DNA from: Tribonema minus
Lineage: Eukaryota; Sar; Xanthophyceae; Tribonematales; Tribonemataceae
DNA: 64,000 bases
Direction: 5' to 3'
NCBI GenBank assembly: GCA_017506865.1
Contig: JAFCMP010000034.1
Coordinates: forward strand, 310,001-374,000
This document shows, piece by piece, positions 24,628 through 36,347 of this stretch (position 1 is its first letter; every line of letters starts with the position of its first letter). A model generated the notes under the pieces. That model was not told where the DNA came from. It did no database searches and saw only the letters and a program-made list of their open reading frames with translations. The translations under genes and the position numbers were made by a program.

Positions 24628-26616
24628 CTCTCTGCGGCCTTTCGCATAGAAGGCCGCCTAAAGTCCTGCGCTGCCGCTGCTGTCCGGCGGCGGCAGCGGC
24701 GGCGTACGGGACTTTGCCTGCCTCCGCAGCGCGCTCGCGCGCAGCCCCTTTGTTTCTGGCAGCTTACGAGGGTGACCTTATTGGGGGGGGGGGGGGGTCG
24801 AGGGAAACGGGGAGGGGAGCGAGGGATGGCAGTGTGCAGCAGTGCTCTACAATTATTAGTCCGGCGGAGCGTCATGGGGCCCCTTGAGACAGGGACGCCC
24901 CCATCTGGTCGCTAGAGAGAGACCAGTCATCATCAGCGGGTGGAGCGAGATGTTTGTGTCGTGACGGTGCAGGTGTGCTTCCTGTAGGGCGCAGGAGTAC
25001 AGTCGCCGCCTCCTCTTTTACAAACCGGCTCCCTTCCGCTTTTGGCGCAGGGGGGCGCACGTGGACAGGTCCACTTCTCGTTGCACCCACAGAAAACAGC
25101 GCGCACACAATAACAGCTACTGTAGGCAGGCCGTAGAGCTTACTAAGAGTACCAGTATGCGCTCTTGCGATGGCAGTTTACTAGCGCGGCGCCCCATTGG
25201 TCCATGGGGCGCGCCTGGGTTTACGGTGCTGTATCCTGTCCTATTGGACCTACTGGAGCCGCGGCAGTGGCGCACCTGTTGATACGGCGAGCCGCGGCGG
25301 CTCTGTGGTTTCCTGCCGACGAAGTTCACAGGAGCGCTAATGGTGCGGAAAATGGAAGCGCCCCACTCCTGCATCCCTGTGCGCATGCAATCTCTGCGTC
25401 TGTTGTGTGCTGTCTGGCAGCGGCTCCGTGCTGAGTAGTCTGCCTGCTATTCGCTTCTGATTCGGCTCTAGCTATCGCTTTTGTGCTGTTGAACTGCGCA
25501 TACCAGTAGTTGCAAGATATGACTTCGGCACTTTTGCTAGTCATTGTGTTGAGCATGCTTGAAGCGCGTGTTGCCTGGAACACGCCACGTGGAAAAAGGG
25601 TGCCACATGCAGACACAATACGCCTGACGGCAATGCTGTCAGATGGCATGATGTCCTGCAATCAGGCGCATGGACTTGCATTCACATGTAAAGTGCCAGG
25701 TACAGTGTTGCCAACACGCACTGACTTTGTGAGGCATATTGCTGCGTGCACCATACTGCAGTGTGTCATGTATGAGGGCCTTGCCATAATTCATGATGTG
25801 GTGGCTCATTATGTCGCACTTATGGCCATTGACAAGAGCTGCGGGGCCCTTGACCAGCGCAGCGCCTCAACCGTAAAACCAACCCTTTTACCCTCAGTTC
25901 TGGCTGCAGGCCCCGGATTTGGCATCCCTTTGGGTCCCTGCATATACAAGATACCTCACATACATCAAGCCGAGTTCATGATCATGATCATTCCCCCCCC
26001 CCCCCCCCCGGCGCGCCCAGTAATGTGCAGTCATGCGGAATTGACAAGTAGTGAAACTGACATTGAGGATGTGGCGCACAACGGATTTACATAGCATGTG
26101 CTGCTGGTGGTGCAGAAGCCTGAGAAGTGCAAGGTTATGATCATGAGCAAAATACAAGCTTCTCTCAAGCTGCATGACACCATGGCATGCTAGGCCCCCG
26201 AGTCGGGGGCAAACGAGCAAGTAAAAACTTTGCAGCACAATACTCATGTTTCCCATCAGCTTGCATGCCAAGGCGTGCACTGCTCTGTGCGACTGAAGTG
26301 CAAAAGGTTGCTGTGCTTTGTCGTCCTAGTACTTGCAGAGCAAGTGGCACCTGGAGATCCCAGTGTTTTTGCCTGCGAAAAAAGCTCTAAGTCTCACGAA
26401 ACAAGAAACGAGAGTTCCAGGCTGAGACAAGGAGTGACAACTGCGCGACTGCCAGACCCTAGCGGACGATACTGATCACGACAACGTCTTCACTTGCAAC
26501 ACACCAGTAGCCATGGTTTGCCGACGCCGTACGCAATGGAGTCATGAGCAGTCAAACGAGGCCGTGACGCCACAGCAATCTGCTAGAAACACGGCGTGTA
26601 AATTCAGTTCGTGAGA
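24628..26616. other. Intergenic, tail-to-tail; one weak ORF
   Basis: Contains G-run 24783-24797 and C-run 25983-26000. An open frame at 25519-26094 (+) would give ~190 residues with a hydrophobic start (MTSALLLVIVLSML), but its body has no recognisable family, passes through the C-run as poly-Pro, and has the base composition of non-coding DNA here; I do not call it a gene. No RNA gene is seen. Confidence 0.5.
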
Positions 26617-28771
26617 TCATAATGGCGGCCGCTCATCGTCAGCGTCGCCGTCCGCCGCGGCCGCGCCGCCGCCGCTGCCGCCCTCCGCCGGCTGCGCCCA
26701 CAGCTGCGTCGCCAGCGCGTACACGACGCTCTTGCGTGCGCCCAGGTCGCGCGCCACAAGCTTCACCGCGGAGCTCGCTGTCATGCCGCCACGCCGCAGC
26801 TCCAGCAGCCGCGCCGCCATGGCCTCCTGCGCCTCCGCCGCGCCCACCGCGCGCTCGACGCGCGCCGCCAGCACAATAGTGAACTCCCCCCTTACCGCGC
26901 CGCGCGCCGCCGTCGCCGCCCCAGCCGCCGCAGCGCCGCCACCTCCCCCAAAGTGCTCCAGCGCGGACCCCACCGTGCCGCGGTACAGCTCCTCGTGCTG
27001 CTTGGTGAGCTCGCGCGCGAACAGCGCGGGGCGCGCCAGCACGGCGTCCCTGTCGCCCGCGCCGCCGCCGCCGCCGCCGCCGGCGGCGTCCGCCAGCTCG
27101 CGCAGCGTGTCGAGCAGCCGGTGCGGCGCCTCGTAGAGCACGGCGGCGCGTGGCTCGGCGGCGAGCGCGGCGAGTGCGCGCGCGCGCGCGGCGCCGCGGC
27201 GCGCCGGCAGGAACCCCACGAACACCCACTCCGCGGGCGCGAGGCCGCTCACGCTGACGGCGGCGACGGCGGCGCACGCGCCGGGGACGGGGACGACGCG
27301 CACGCCCGCGTCCGCGCACGCGGCGGCGAGCTCCACGCCGGGGTCGCTGATGCCGGGGGTCCCCGCGTCGCTGACGACGGCGACGGACTCGCCGGCCTGC
27401 GGTGTGACGGTGGGCGCGAGCGAGAGGGTGCGCACGTGGGCCGGGTGCGGTGTCATGGTTTTTGGGGTGCCGGCGTGCTGATGGTGCTGATGCGGTGGTG
27501 TTGGAGGGCGCAGATGTATAGCGGGTGCGGTTTCGCCCAGGTGGTGACGTGACGTGTGCGCAGGGCAGGGCTTTTTGACAAGCATGGCAAGCACAGCAAT
27601 GACCAACAGCAATGTCTGACTCAGATAGAAAGCTTCATTGACTCGAGTGCGATTCAGTAAGAACACGCATTGGCCACTCTCAGCGGGTTGTTGGTGCGTT
27701 TCCTCAATTCATAGTAGATTGACAATCTTTCACCCATGGCATATGAGAGACCTTGTTTGTAGAGATGCGCAACGAGTGATAATAAGATACTGCTCTAGAT
27801 TTGAGGCCGCAAGAGTGGTGGCCATGAGCCTTCAGTCTCGAGACTCTGGTATACACAGAGCTCGGCGCCACGGGCATGTGCAAAAGCATGGCATAGTGTC
27901 CACTGATCCCAGCCCCCTGCAGCACTCCCAAGCTGCGCATTCATTCGGTGCAGCGTACTGTTGAATGTGGTCAATTTTTTCACCTTGGCAGCGTCGATGA
28001 GCTCTGGCACGCGTGTGCGCGTATTGTGCTGATGGTGGCTGAGCATGCGCCCAGAGCGGCTTATGCCCAGCAGCTGCAGGAGGCGCCCGGTATGTCGCGT
28101 GTCCTCTGTGGCCAGGATATCGGCTGTGCGCAGTATGTTCATGGCGCGAATGGTGATGTCCTCCAGGTTCCCTAAGCTTGCGTTACAGGTACCACAATGG
28201 TGAGCATGAGCAGCATTGACAAGTGAGCACTCGAGCAGTCTGGCTTTTACATGATTTTTCTCCAAACTGTGCAGATCTTCCAAGAGTTGGAGGCAGCGCT
28301 TTACTGAGAAAACTGGAGGTGGTGCACTGCAGCGCGCATACATGTGCATACCCTGAAATGAATCAGATGGGGCAGTTGTAATGTGAGATAACATGCAGTG
28401 CAATTGCCATCGAGAGTCTTTGGCTCTGCTGATGTTTACTTCAACTTCATGGGTCTCTCAGCGCAGGTCACCCTCAAATTGTGCTCACCAATAGGGGTGC
28501 TGACAAAATAGACCACACCAGGCTCCGCTTTTTGACTTCCTTTCCAGGTTGGCGGCTCTATTCTCATCGCGTCCACATCTGCATCTTCCCCGGCTGCATC
28601 AGGATCTGATGCGCTCAAGTGCAACTCGCGGCAAAGTGGTCTACTGGTGTTGCAGCCACGCCCGTACGCCGGTAGCAACTTCAATGCCGCTGCAGCAGTG
28701 CCGCTGCGGGTGGCAAGCACGGCCACAAGCGCTCGAGCTCTCATCTTTTGCCTTTTTTTAGAAGCTTTCAA
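26617..28771 (-). CDS. rsmI: RsmI-type 16S rRNA 2'-O-methyltransferase, organellar
   Basis: Methylates the ribose of a cytidine in the small-subunit rRNA decoding region (C1402 in E. coli) using S-adenosylmethionine; in a eukaryote it would act on plastid or mitochondrial ribosomes. Exons 28771-28489, 28171-27984 and 27396-26617 join in phase to 416 residues. Hallmarks: VSTPIGNLEDITIRA (90-104, codon split by intron 1), EDTRHTGRLL (117-126), SDAGTPGISDPG (166-177), PGACAAVAAVS, YEAPHRLLDT, ARELTKQHEE and GEFTIVL. The bacterial enzyme is about 290 residues; the extra ~85 N-terminal residues, basic and hydroxylated (MRARALVAVLATRSG after Met10), look like an organelle presequence, though not the signal-plus-transit type, so mitochondrial import is slightly favoured. 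The C-terminus is extended by Gly/Ala. Divergent from the EGF/Calx-beta gene by 89 bp. Confidence 0.95.
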
Positions 28772-28860
28772 AAAAGGGACTTCAACTTTTCAACTCAGAG
28801 TTCAACTTGAAGTTGAACTTGTTGTTGCCGAGCTGTCTAGCTCGTGTACTGTCTGCAACG
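28772..28860. promoter_or_regulatory. 89-bp bidirectional upstream region with palindrome
   Basis: The whole space between the start codons of rsmI (minus) and the surface-protein gene (plus). It contains a near-perfect palindrome at 28799-28820 (AGTTCAACTTGAAGTTGAACT around a central base) and, just left of it, GACTTCAACTTTTCAACTC. A shared control element is inferred from position only. Confidence 0.5.
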
Positions 28861-31800
28861 ATGAAATCTCTGTGGGTGCTAGCCGCTTTATTGGCGGCTC
28901 TATCACCTAGTGCAACTAGGGCGTTGGATGTGTGTAAGTTCCTGTTTCTGAACGAAAGCAGTACGGAGCTAAACAATGAAGCGCAGCACACGGTCACCAT
29001 CAACTTCGATGCTCCGGTGGATCTTACACAGCTCCTGCCTATGGCTGGCAGCGGCGGTGTGGACAGCAGCAGCAATCCGTTTGGCAATGCTTCCTTCATC
29101 ACCTTTGAGATGATGACAACAAGAGACGATCTGCTTCTAGAGGTGAGAGAGCTGCAATACATGTAGATTGCGGCGAAGGCTTGAGCTGGCCTGCACCGCC
29201 GGCCTCACGACAGGCCGCTGACATTCATCACTCATCTGTTTACCTGAAAGGCTCCCGTCCAAAACATAGTGGCCCCTATGAGCATCAGTAGGCCTTGCAT
29301 CAAGAGCTCTGAAGCTGTGCAAGCCCGCCTCATGAATCAGCCGAGCACCGGACCTTCAGTAAGCCGCGCAATTCATGTGTTCAAGACACCTGCGCATTGC
29401 ACTGACGCGCTGCACGTGTTACACCGCCGCGCAGTCCCTGACGCTTAATAACGCTCAGACGCCGGGCCTGATCTCCATCTCGCACTGGGCGGAAGCCAAC
29501 GCGGCGGCGGCGGCGGCGAAGCCCGGCAACTGGCGCGACATCACAGCGCAGCTCTCGGATGCAGACTTTGTGCAGCCCGGCGCGGTGGGTTGGTCCGGCC
29601 TCACATCTGCGCGCTTCGTCTTCAGCACTGCTGCGGACGACAGGGACTCGACGGTGGCGTTCCGGCTGGCCAAGGTGTGCAAGACCATGGCGGAGCCGAG
29701 CCTGTGCGTGGCGCGGCGGCAGTACGCGTACGCGCTGCACGCGCACAAGTGCGACTGCGGCGTGTGCCACTCGTGCCACTGCAAGGTACGGGGAAAGTGC
29801 AGATGCTACATATGGTGCCTGCTGTCGCTTCTGCTTCACCTGATGATGCAAATAAGCTTCTCTTAAAGTGTGGTGCAGCTCTGCTTAGTTATTAGACCTC
29901 AGCGTCCTGACCTTGTGCATCAGGAGGACTGCGCATTGCAAGCTGGCCTATATGCATTGCTGCAGGTGGCACTTCCGAGATCTTGTTTGCAAGTCCGATT
30001 CACTTATGGAATGCGACAGGCCTTTGTCCACAGCAGCAACCTCAATGCACGCAGAGGCTCCTCTTCTTGCTCTCCGCGTCATCAAGTGCGCAAGCGTATG
30101 AAAGTTGGGCTACACCACTTGGTGCCTGCCTTGGCATCATCATGTCCAGTAGCCCACACAACCATACGCAACTCCGACGCGCCGCCGGGGGCCCTGCCCG
30201 ACTGTGCGCGCCGCCGCAGGTGCAGGCCGTCTTCGACAAGGACGTCACGTGCGCGCACGGCGCCTGCGACTCGTGCTGGTGCTCGCTGCTCGCCTCTTGC
30301 GGCTGCTGCTACGAGGCCGAGTGCGCGTACGAGTGCGGCTGCCGCGCGTGCTTCGACACGAGCACGGCGGAGGTCTGCGAGGCCGCGGTTCACTACGGCG
30401 CGGGCGCGGCGTCGCCCGCGCGCGGCGCGCCCGCGGGCGGCCCTGTCGTCGCCGTCGCCGCCGCCCCCGGCACCCAGTTCGCCGCCACCCAGGTCCTGTG
30501 CCGCTTCGGCGCCGCCGCCGCCGCGCAGGGCTACTTCATTGCGCCGGATCGTGTGGCGTGCCTCGTGCCGCCGCTGGCGGAGGCGGCGCCGGGCGCGGAC
30601 GCTGCGCAGGGCAACATTACGGTGCCGGTCGCGGTGGCGCTGGGGGAGGGGGCGCCGGCGTGGGGGGAGGGGGGCGCGGAGTTCACGTACGCGACGTGCC
30701 GCGGGGATGCGGACTGCGGCGGCGGCGGCACGTGCGGCGCGGAGGATGGGGCGTGCGCGTGCGACGCGATGCACACCGGGGACTTCTGCGAGTACACGTG
30801 CCCCACGGGGGCAGGTGAGAGGGGGCGCGGGTGCTGACTGAAGTGGGGTGCATTGGTGCTGTCACACTCTGGCATTTGCGTTCTGTTCACACCTTAAGTA
30901 TATCTGTTTGTGGATTTGTTGCGCGTTGGGATGCCTGCATTGGAAGGTGGTGTTTCTTGCGCCACTGGTCGTGTTCTTGTGCGCGCTGCTGCGCCACCGT
31001 GGTTTTGCGCACCCATTACTGCTCTGCACGCCGCGATCGCAGCCCACCACGCAGTCCACGAGTAGTACGTTGGTGTACATATGCAGTCCACAAGCAGTAC
31101 ACCAAGCCATGCATGGGGTCTGAGGCAACTACGCAGAGGTGCGCAGCCAGCCTGTGCCCAGCTCGTCCGTCACATGCCATGTGTACCTAATCGCTAGCCT
31201 GTCCGCAGGCACGTGCCGACAAACCAGAGCTGCGCGCTGAGACGCAAAGACTTGAGTCGCAACTCCTCGCCACCGCCGCTGCGCCTCCCCAGGCCTTACT
31301 CAGCCGTGCAGCGGCTTTGGCGCATGCGACTTTGCGGCAGAATCCGGCGGCGCCGTGTGCTACTGCGTCGAGGGGCACACCGGCGCGGGCTGCGAGCAGG
31401 AGGACCTGGCGCCCGTTGCAGGCGGCGGCGGCAGCGGCGGCGGCGGCAGCAGCGCCGGTACGGTGTGCGGAGCGGTGGCGAAGGACGGCGAGGCTGTGTG
31501 CGGGGGGCACGGCGTGTGCAGCAGCGGCGGCGCGTGCGAGTGCGCGGCGGGGTACTGGGGGGTGAAGTGCGAGAACCGCTGCAGTGGTGAGTCACCGAGT
31601 ACCAGTGGCAGTGCTCCGGTAGTTTAGTATTTGGGCAAGGGTGTTGTGCGTGATGTGCGTAACATGCGGGGCTGAGAGAAATGGGTGCTGTGGGTAGGTG
31701 ATGAGGGCAGATCGACGTCACTGGACACAATGCAAGCTTTCTGTGGGACCAAAGCTTCGTGCATTAGACCGCCTTCACCTTGTTGCTCATACGTTCCATG

Positions 31801-34800
31801 TCACCATTTGAACCTGACATAACCTGTTCTCTTGTCCTGTAGTGGGGCTAAGCTCTTCAATTGGGGAGCATTCCCGTTCGTTCTGCTGCTGTGCACTGAT
31901 ACCACGCTGCGTCGCCGAACATGCATGCACTACCCTGCTTCGCCACAGACTGCTCGCGCCACGGCCTGTGCCGCCCCGACACGGGCCACTGCGTGTGCTT
32001 CTCGGGCTTCAGCGGCCCCAAGTGCGAGGTGCGCGCGTGCCCATTCGACTGCTACGGCCACGGCACGTGCGACGACGGCGGCCTGTGCGTCTGCGCGCCG
32101 GGGTGGAGTGGCCAGGTATGTGTGTAGCGGTTCGCGTTTGAGCCATATACCTGCCTATACATCAAGCCCCCCTTACGGCAGTGCTCATGTGTCGTAGTAC
32201 AGGTGCTCGCCTGGGTGGAGTGGCCAGGTATGTAGCGTCTGAACCCTATACGTACCTATCTATACAGCAAGCCCTTCTTGCGGCAGCGCTCATAATGCGA
32301 GTCAGAAGCTGCTCCCACCCCCACAAGTGGCCTGCATTGCTGCGGGGACGTGTGCTGCCAGCCGCGGCTTTTGAGAAGCCTTTTTTTGCGAAGGTGTCGA
32401 TATGTGCGGTATCGATGCTGCTCCTCGGGCTTCACAAGGCACTGATGCTGTTGGTCTATGCAAGTGTCGATTCATGTCAATGATTGTGCTCTTTGAAACA
32501 TGCTGGTCACTCGTTGCATTGAAGCAAACAGAGTACACGCGGTGCAATGGCGCAGCAGCTGACAGCACTGCTTTGGGGCACACTCGGATCACTCACTTGT
32601 GCAAGCACTTGAGGCCGAACGCATCAGTGGTTATTACGACAAGTGCATAGCTGCATGTTGTTTATTACTACATGACATCTCCAACTTGCTGCGAAGCGGC
32701 TCAGTGTGCAATGAGACCGTATGGAACGCCACCGTTTCAGTTGCCAGTGAGCAAATGCAGTCAACGTTGCTCCTGACTGACCATGCTGGCTGGCTGCATG
32801 TCACGACCGCGGCACTGTGGCAATGCCTTGCTGCAGCAGCCATTCCCCAGTGGGGGCCTTGGAGCACAATCTCTTCGCAGTCGTGTGTGCACTGGTAGCG
32901 TGGTTGGCGCACCGCCGTGCCTTGCACCTCGCACGTGCTGTTCCTAGTTGCACACGCCTGGCTACACCTTGCTGCACTTTTTGGTTCTCGTTGACGTGCA
33001 TGGTGCTCGGCGCTATCTTTGCTGCACTGTGCATGCGTTTGGCTGGTGGTCATCCCTGCTCATTGCGAGCCACAACTTGTACAAACACATGCCTGACGCA
33101 CGTGCCCCCCCCCCCCCCCCCGCTTAAAAAATGGCAGTTTTGCAGCGCGCGTGACATCCCCAAGCCAACAATGTCATTCGTAGCAGTCAACGCCTCGTCG
33201 TACGCGGCGATTGCGGGCGTTGGCGGCGCCCTTACAATCGCCGTGGTGCGCACAGGCAGGTGTGTTGATTCGTTTGTGGTTGCTGCATCACGTTGATTGC
33301 TTGGTACATAGTGTAATGTCGAGCAAGTGTCGGCCATGTGCATCCACCATGACAAGGGGAGTGTGGCAGTGCTTTGAGGCTGTCTCTCAGAGTGGTGTAT
33401 GCCGCATAAGCCCCGGTCTCTAGCACCTTGACCGCGTACGCCTGGGGCTGCGTGTCAATGGCAGTTTGAGTTTGAGTCGCTCCCCACACACCCCCTTCAA
33501 ATCCTGCACCTAATCGTCTCTTGAAGGAAAGACGGCCGCAAGGTGTGCCAATAGGATCCTTAGGCACGCGAATGGTCAGATCCATCGCCCTCCCGCGCGT
33601 TGGCTGCGTTGTTGTGTGTGGATTTTTGGGTACGTGTGTCAATTGCTGTACTAGCAATTTTCTCGCTCGCTGAAATAGAGGCGCCTGTGTACTGCTGCCA
33701 GCTCTGCGTTGCTGCCGCCAAGGCTCTCTCCTGAGGTCAGGGATACGTCTGCGCTCCCTGACGCTCATGGCGCTGCCTTGAATGGCAAGTACCTGGACGA
33801 AAGTGAAAGCTTTATTAGGCTTGCTGGGTAGCAGCCGCTGGCTGGGTTGATGCAAGCGTTAGCTGACGGACTGTCCTGACTGCTTGCTTCAACTTTACTC
33901 AACCATCATGTCATCATATACTTGAAGTACTATGTGTACATACCATCAGCTCAATACCATTGTGTGTAGGGGACGCATGTGTGAGCTCAGAGCGTGCAGC
34001 TCATCGCTGATATACAACACAAGTCTCTAGCATGCCCAGCGCGCCATGTGCAGCAGTTGTCTGCAGCATCATCAGCTCAGCAGCAGATCATGTAAGTGAG
34101 ACCGTCCGCTTGTTTATATCAGGCACTCGTCGCCCTGGTACCCTGGTTCGATGCAGCGGTCCAGCGCTCGATTCAAAGCATGCGGCCAAAAAAGCATTCT
34201 GTCGCCATCAGAGGGGGCGATCGCCTGCTGTGCCCCCAGTCAGCCACCAGCGCGCAGCAGCCGTGCGCCGATGGCACTATGCATGTCGCATATGAGACAT
34301 GCACACAGCATGGACGAGAACATTCATGCTCAGCTCTAGCAGAGAGAGACTCTTTGGAAACAGGCCTGCGCTCAAAGATACAGCAACACATCGCATTGGT
34401 GCCATAGTCGTGAAAGTGCTGCGCGGCAATCGTGTCACTGTCGCTGCTGAACACCATTATAATTGCCCCACGTCCCCTACTGCTCTGCGCTCCGCAGCCT
34501 GGCCGCCAACATATCCGTCTCCTATGCGACAATTGACGAGACGGCTATGGCCGGCATCGACTATCGGGAGGCGCATGGGTCGCTAGCATGGCCCGTCGGG
34601 GATGCTTCCCCGCGCTTTGTGGACATTACACTGCTGCCGCATCCGCTGCCGGAAGTTGGGGAGGTCAGTTCCCGTCGACCCTGAGCCTTGCTCTGACAAT
34701 AGCAGCGAGTGGTCCATGCGACGCGTGTGCTTGCCGCTGCGGGATGCCGGACACCCGCAGGCCATTGCCTTGCCTTGCGTGATTGTACTTGGCACTTGGA

Positions 34801-36347
34801 CACGGCTCAATGTGCAAGGCATGTGCGGTGATTTGGACACGGCTCAATGCGCAAGGCCTGTGCGGTGATGTGGGTGCTGCCGAGCACTGCCAGGGCCGCC
34901 ACCAATATTGATTGCAGTATGGGAGTGGGAGTCAGCACTCAACAGTGCTGGCTGCATCGTGCGAAAGACGGCTTGCCGATGCGGCCACGTCCCGACGCTC
35001 GTGGTGCACATGACTATTAACCGTTCCATTGCTGCAGCGTGCTCCGCAGGGCCGCCGCTGGTCATTGTACATCACGGCAGAAGCAGCAGCGCACGGACGG
35101 ACAATGAGCACCAAAACTTCACCCGCTGCGCGCACACCAGCACTCACTGCGCGCTTGTCTGCATGCGGCGCAGGCGTCCTTCGTCTTTGCGCTAGCAGCG
35201 CCGCAGCCGCAGCAGCAGTGCCAGCTCGGCGGCGGCGCCGCCGCGCGCGCTGCGGTAAGACTGCAGAGCGACGGCAGCGGCGGCGCCGTGGAAGGCGCGG
35301 CGACGGTTCGCGTGACATTTCTCAGCGGGCGCGCGGACGTGGCGGGGGCGACGGTTGGGGCGGAGAGGGACGTGTTCAAAGGCGACGTCGTGCGCATCAT
35401 AGCGTCGCTGCTCGCGGTACGTAAGCATGGCAGCCCCCAGAGAACATTTGCGTCGTCTGTGACGTGTACCTCAGCGGGCAACGCGTCGGCTGCTTGTGAT
35501 TTCTGTTGGTGCTTGCTGTGAGAGCGCTGCATGTGCGGATGGGATGCCAGGTGTGCGCCGCCGTGTGCGCCCAAGCGGCGCACGCGCCGCTTAAGCCTCG
35601 CTGGCTACCCATTGGCGGCTGAGGCGGGCTCAGCTCACCATGAGACCTGCGATATGCAGTGCGTGCTGCTGTTCGAATCTTCTGCTGCCCGTGCCAGTTC
35701 AACCGGCACGCCGCCTTGCTCGCCTTGCGCGCCCCTGCCGGCAATGCTCCAATGCCGACAACCCACGCGTGACGCGTGCGCCCTTCCGCCCCCTCCACGC
35801 GCAGGTGCCGCGCGCGCGCCTCTTCGTCGCGTCGGTCACCGCGTACAGCGGCGGCGCGCTGATCGCGCTCGACATTTTGCCGCCGCTCACCGGCGCCGGC
35901 GCCGCCGCCGCGGAGGTCAACGCGGCGCTGCCCTCCGCCGCCGTCGCCGCCGCGCTCGTCCAGGCGATCGCCAGCCCCGGCAGCGAGCTCTACGGACACG
36001 CCGCGAGAGTGAAGCTGGCGGTGGACCCGGCGTACGAGCCCCATGTGCGCGCATCGTCGGCGGCGGCAAGTGCAACCGACGGCCGGTCACGGGGGGGTCA
36101 TGGCGCGCGCACCACGGCGATCGCGCTGTCGCTGCTGCTGGCGGCGCTCGTGGGCGTCATGGCGGTGGCCTTTGTGAAGCGGCGCGACCTGCTGTGGCGC
36201 GTGGCGGCGCGCAGCTTTCACCCGCTGCCCAGCGGCGGCGGCGGCGGCGGCAATGAGGAGGACATCGGCGCGGGTGCGGACGAGTTTGAGATGACCGCCG
36301 CCGGCCGCGGCGGCAGCAGCGAGCTGGACTGGCGCAGTCTGCGGTGA
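28861..36347 (+). CDS. Single-pass surface protein with EGF-like and Calx-beta domains
   Basis: Nine exons, all in phase, give 920 residues: 28861-29142, 29435-29785, 30220-30814, 31293-31586, 31949-32115, 33138-33259, 34498-34663, 35174-35416, 35805-36347. Order: signal peptide (MKSLWVLAALLAALSPSATRA), a ~180-residue N-terminal region, two Cys clusters (CDCGVCHSCHC; CDSCWCSLLASCGCCYEAEC), about four EGF-like repeats between residues ~380 and 570 (for example CVCAPGWSGQFC, completed across the 32116-33137 intron), one Calx-beta domain (about 575-675; SVSYATIDETAMAGIDYREA), a further extracellular region, one transmembrane helix (about 843-865, TTAIALSLLLAALVGVMAVAF) and a ~55-residue cytoplasmic tail. 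Calx-beta plus EGF suggests calcium-dependent adhesion or matrix binding at the cell surface; the ligand is unknown. The exon 6 start at 33138 was chosen because it completes the EGF motif and keeps phase. An intron (33260-34497) carries the kinase fragment. Confidence 0.9.
32092..32293. repeat. ~112-bp tandem duplication spanning an exon end and 5' splice site
   Basis: Sequence from the end of surface-protein exon 5 (GGTGGAGTGGCCAG|GTATGT at 32102-32121) through the first ~75 intron bases is repeated at 32204-32293. The second copy retains CAG|GTATGT and is preceded by TACAG at 32198-32202, so a 25-nt cryptic exon (32203-32227) could be recognised. Confidence 0.75.
33366..33585 (-). pseudogene. 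Copied fragment of the 4805-6246 kinase (exon 1 only)
   Basis: 33366-33762 aligns with 6027-6417 over nearly its whole length, with scattered substitutions and a few small indels. It covers most of kinase exon 1 (start codon at 33585; MDLTIRVPKDPIGTPCG, then glycine loop and AVK lysine) plus ~175 bp of upstream DNA. It stops about 26 bases before the exon-1 donor, so there is no splice site and no catalytic loop, DFG or C-lobe. The reading frame is still open across the copy. It lies antisense inside an intron of the surface-protein gene. A dead fragment is the simplest reading, although it kept its leader and start codon. Confidence 0.88.
34796..34869. repeat. 37-bp tandem duplication
   Basis: Two adjacent 37-bp units beginning TTGGACACGGCTCAATG, differing at two positions, inside a surface-protein intron. 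Confidence 0.85.

Noticed and set aside
25519-26094. ~190-residue frame with a hydrophobic start
   Set aside because: No family motif, non-coding base composition, passes through an 18-C run; more likely chance. Noted in the intergenic entry.
34140-34165. GGTTCGATGC resembling a tRNA B box
   Set aside because: No A box, acceptor stem or anticodon arm can be formed around it.
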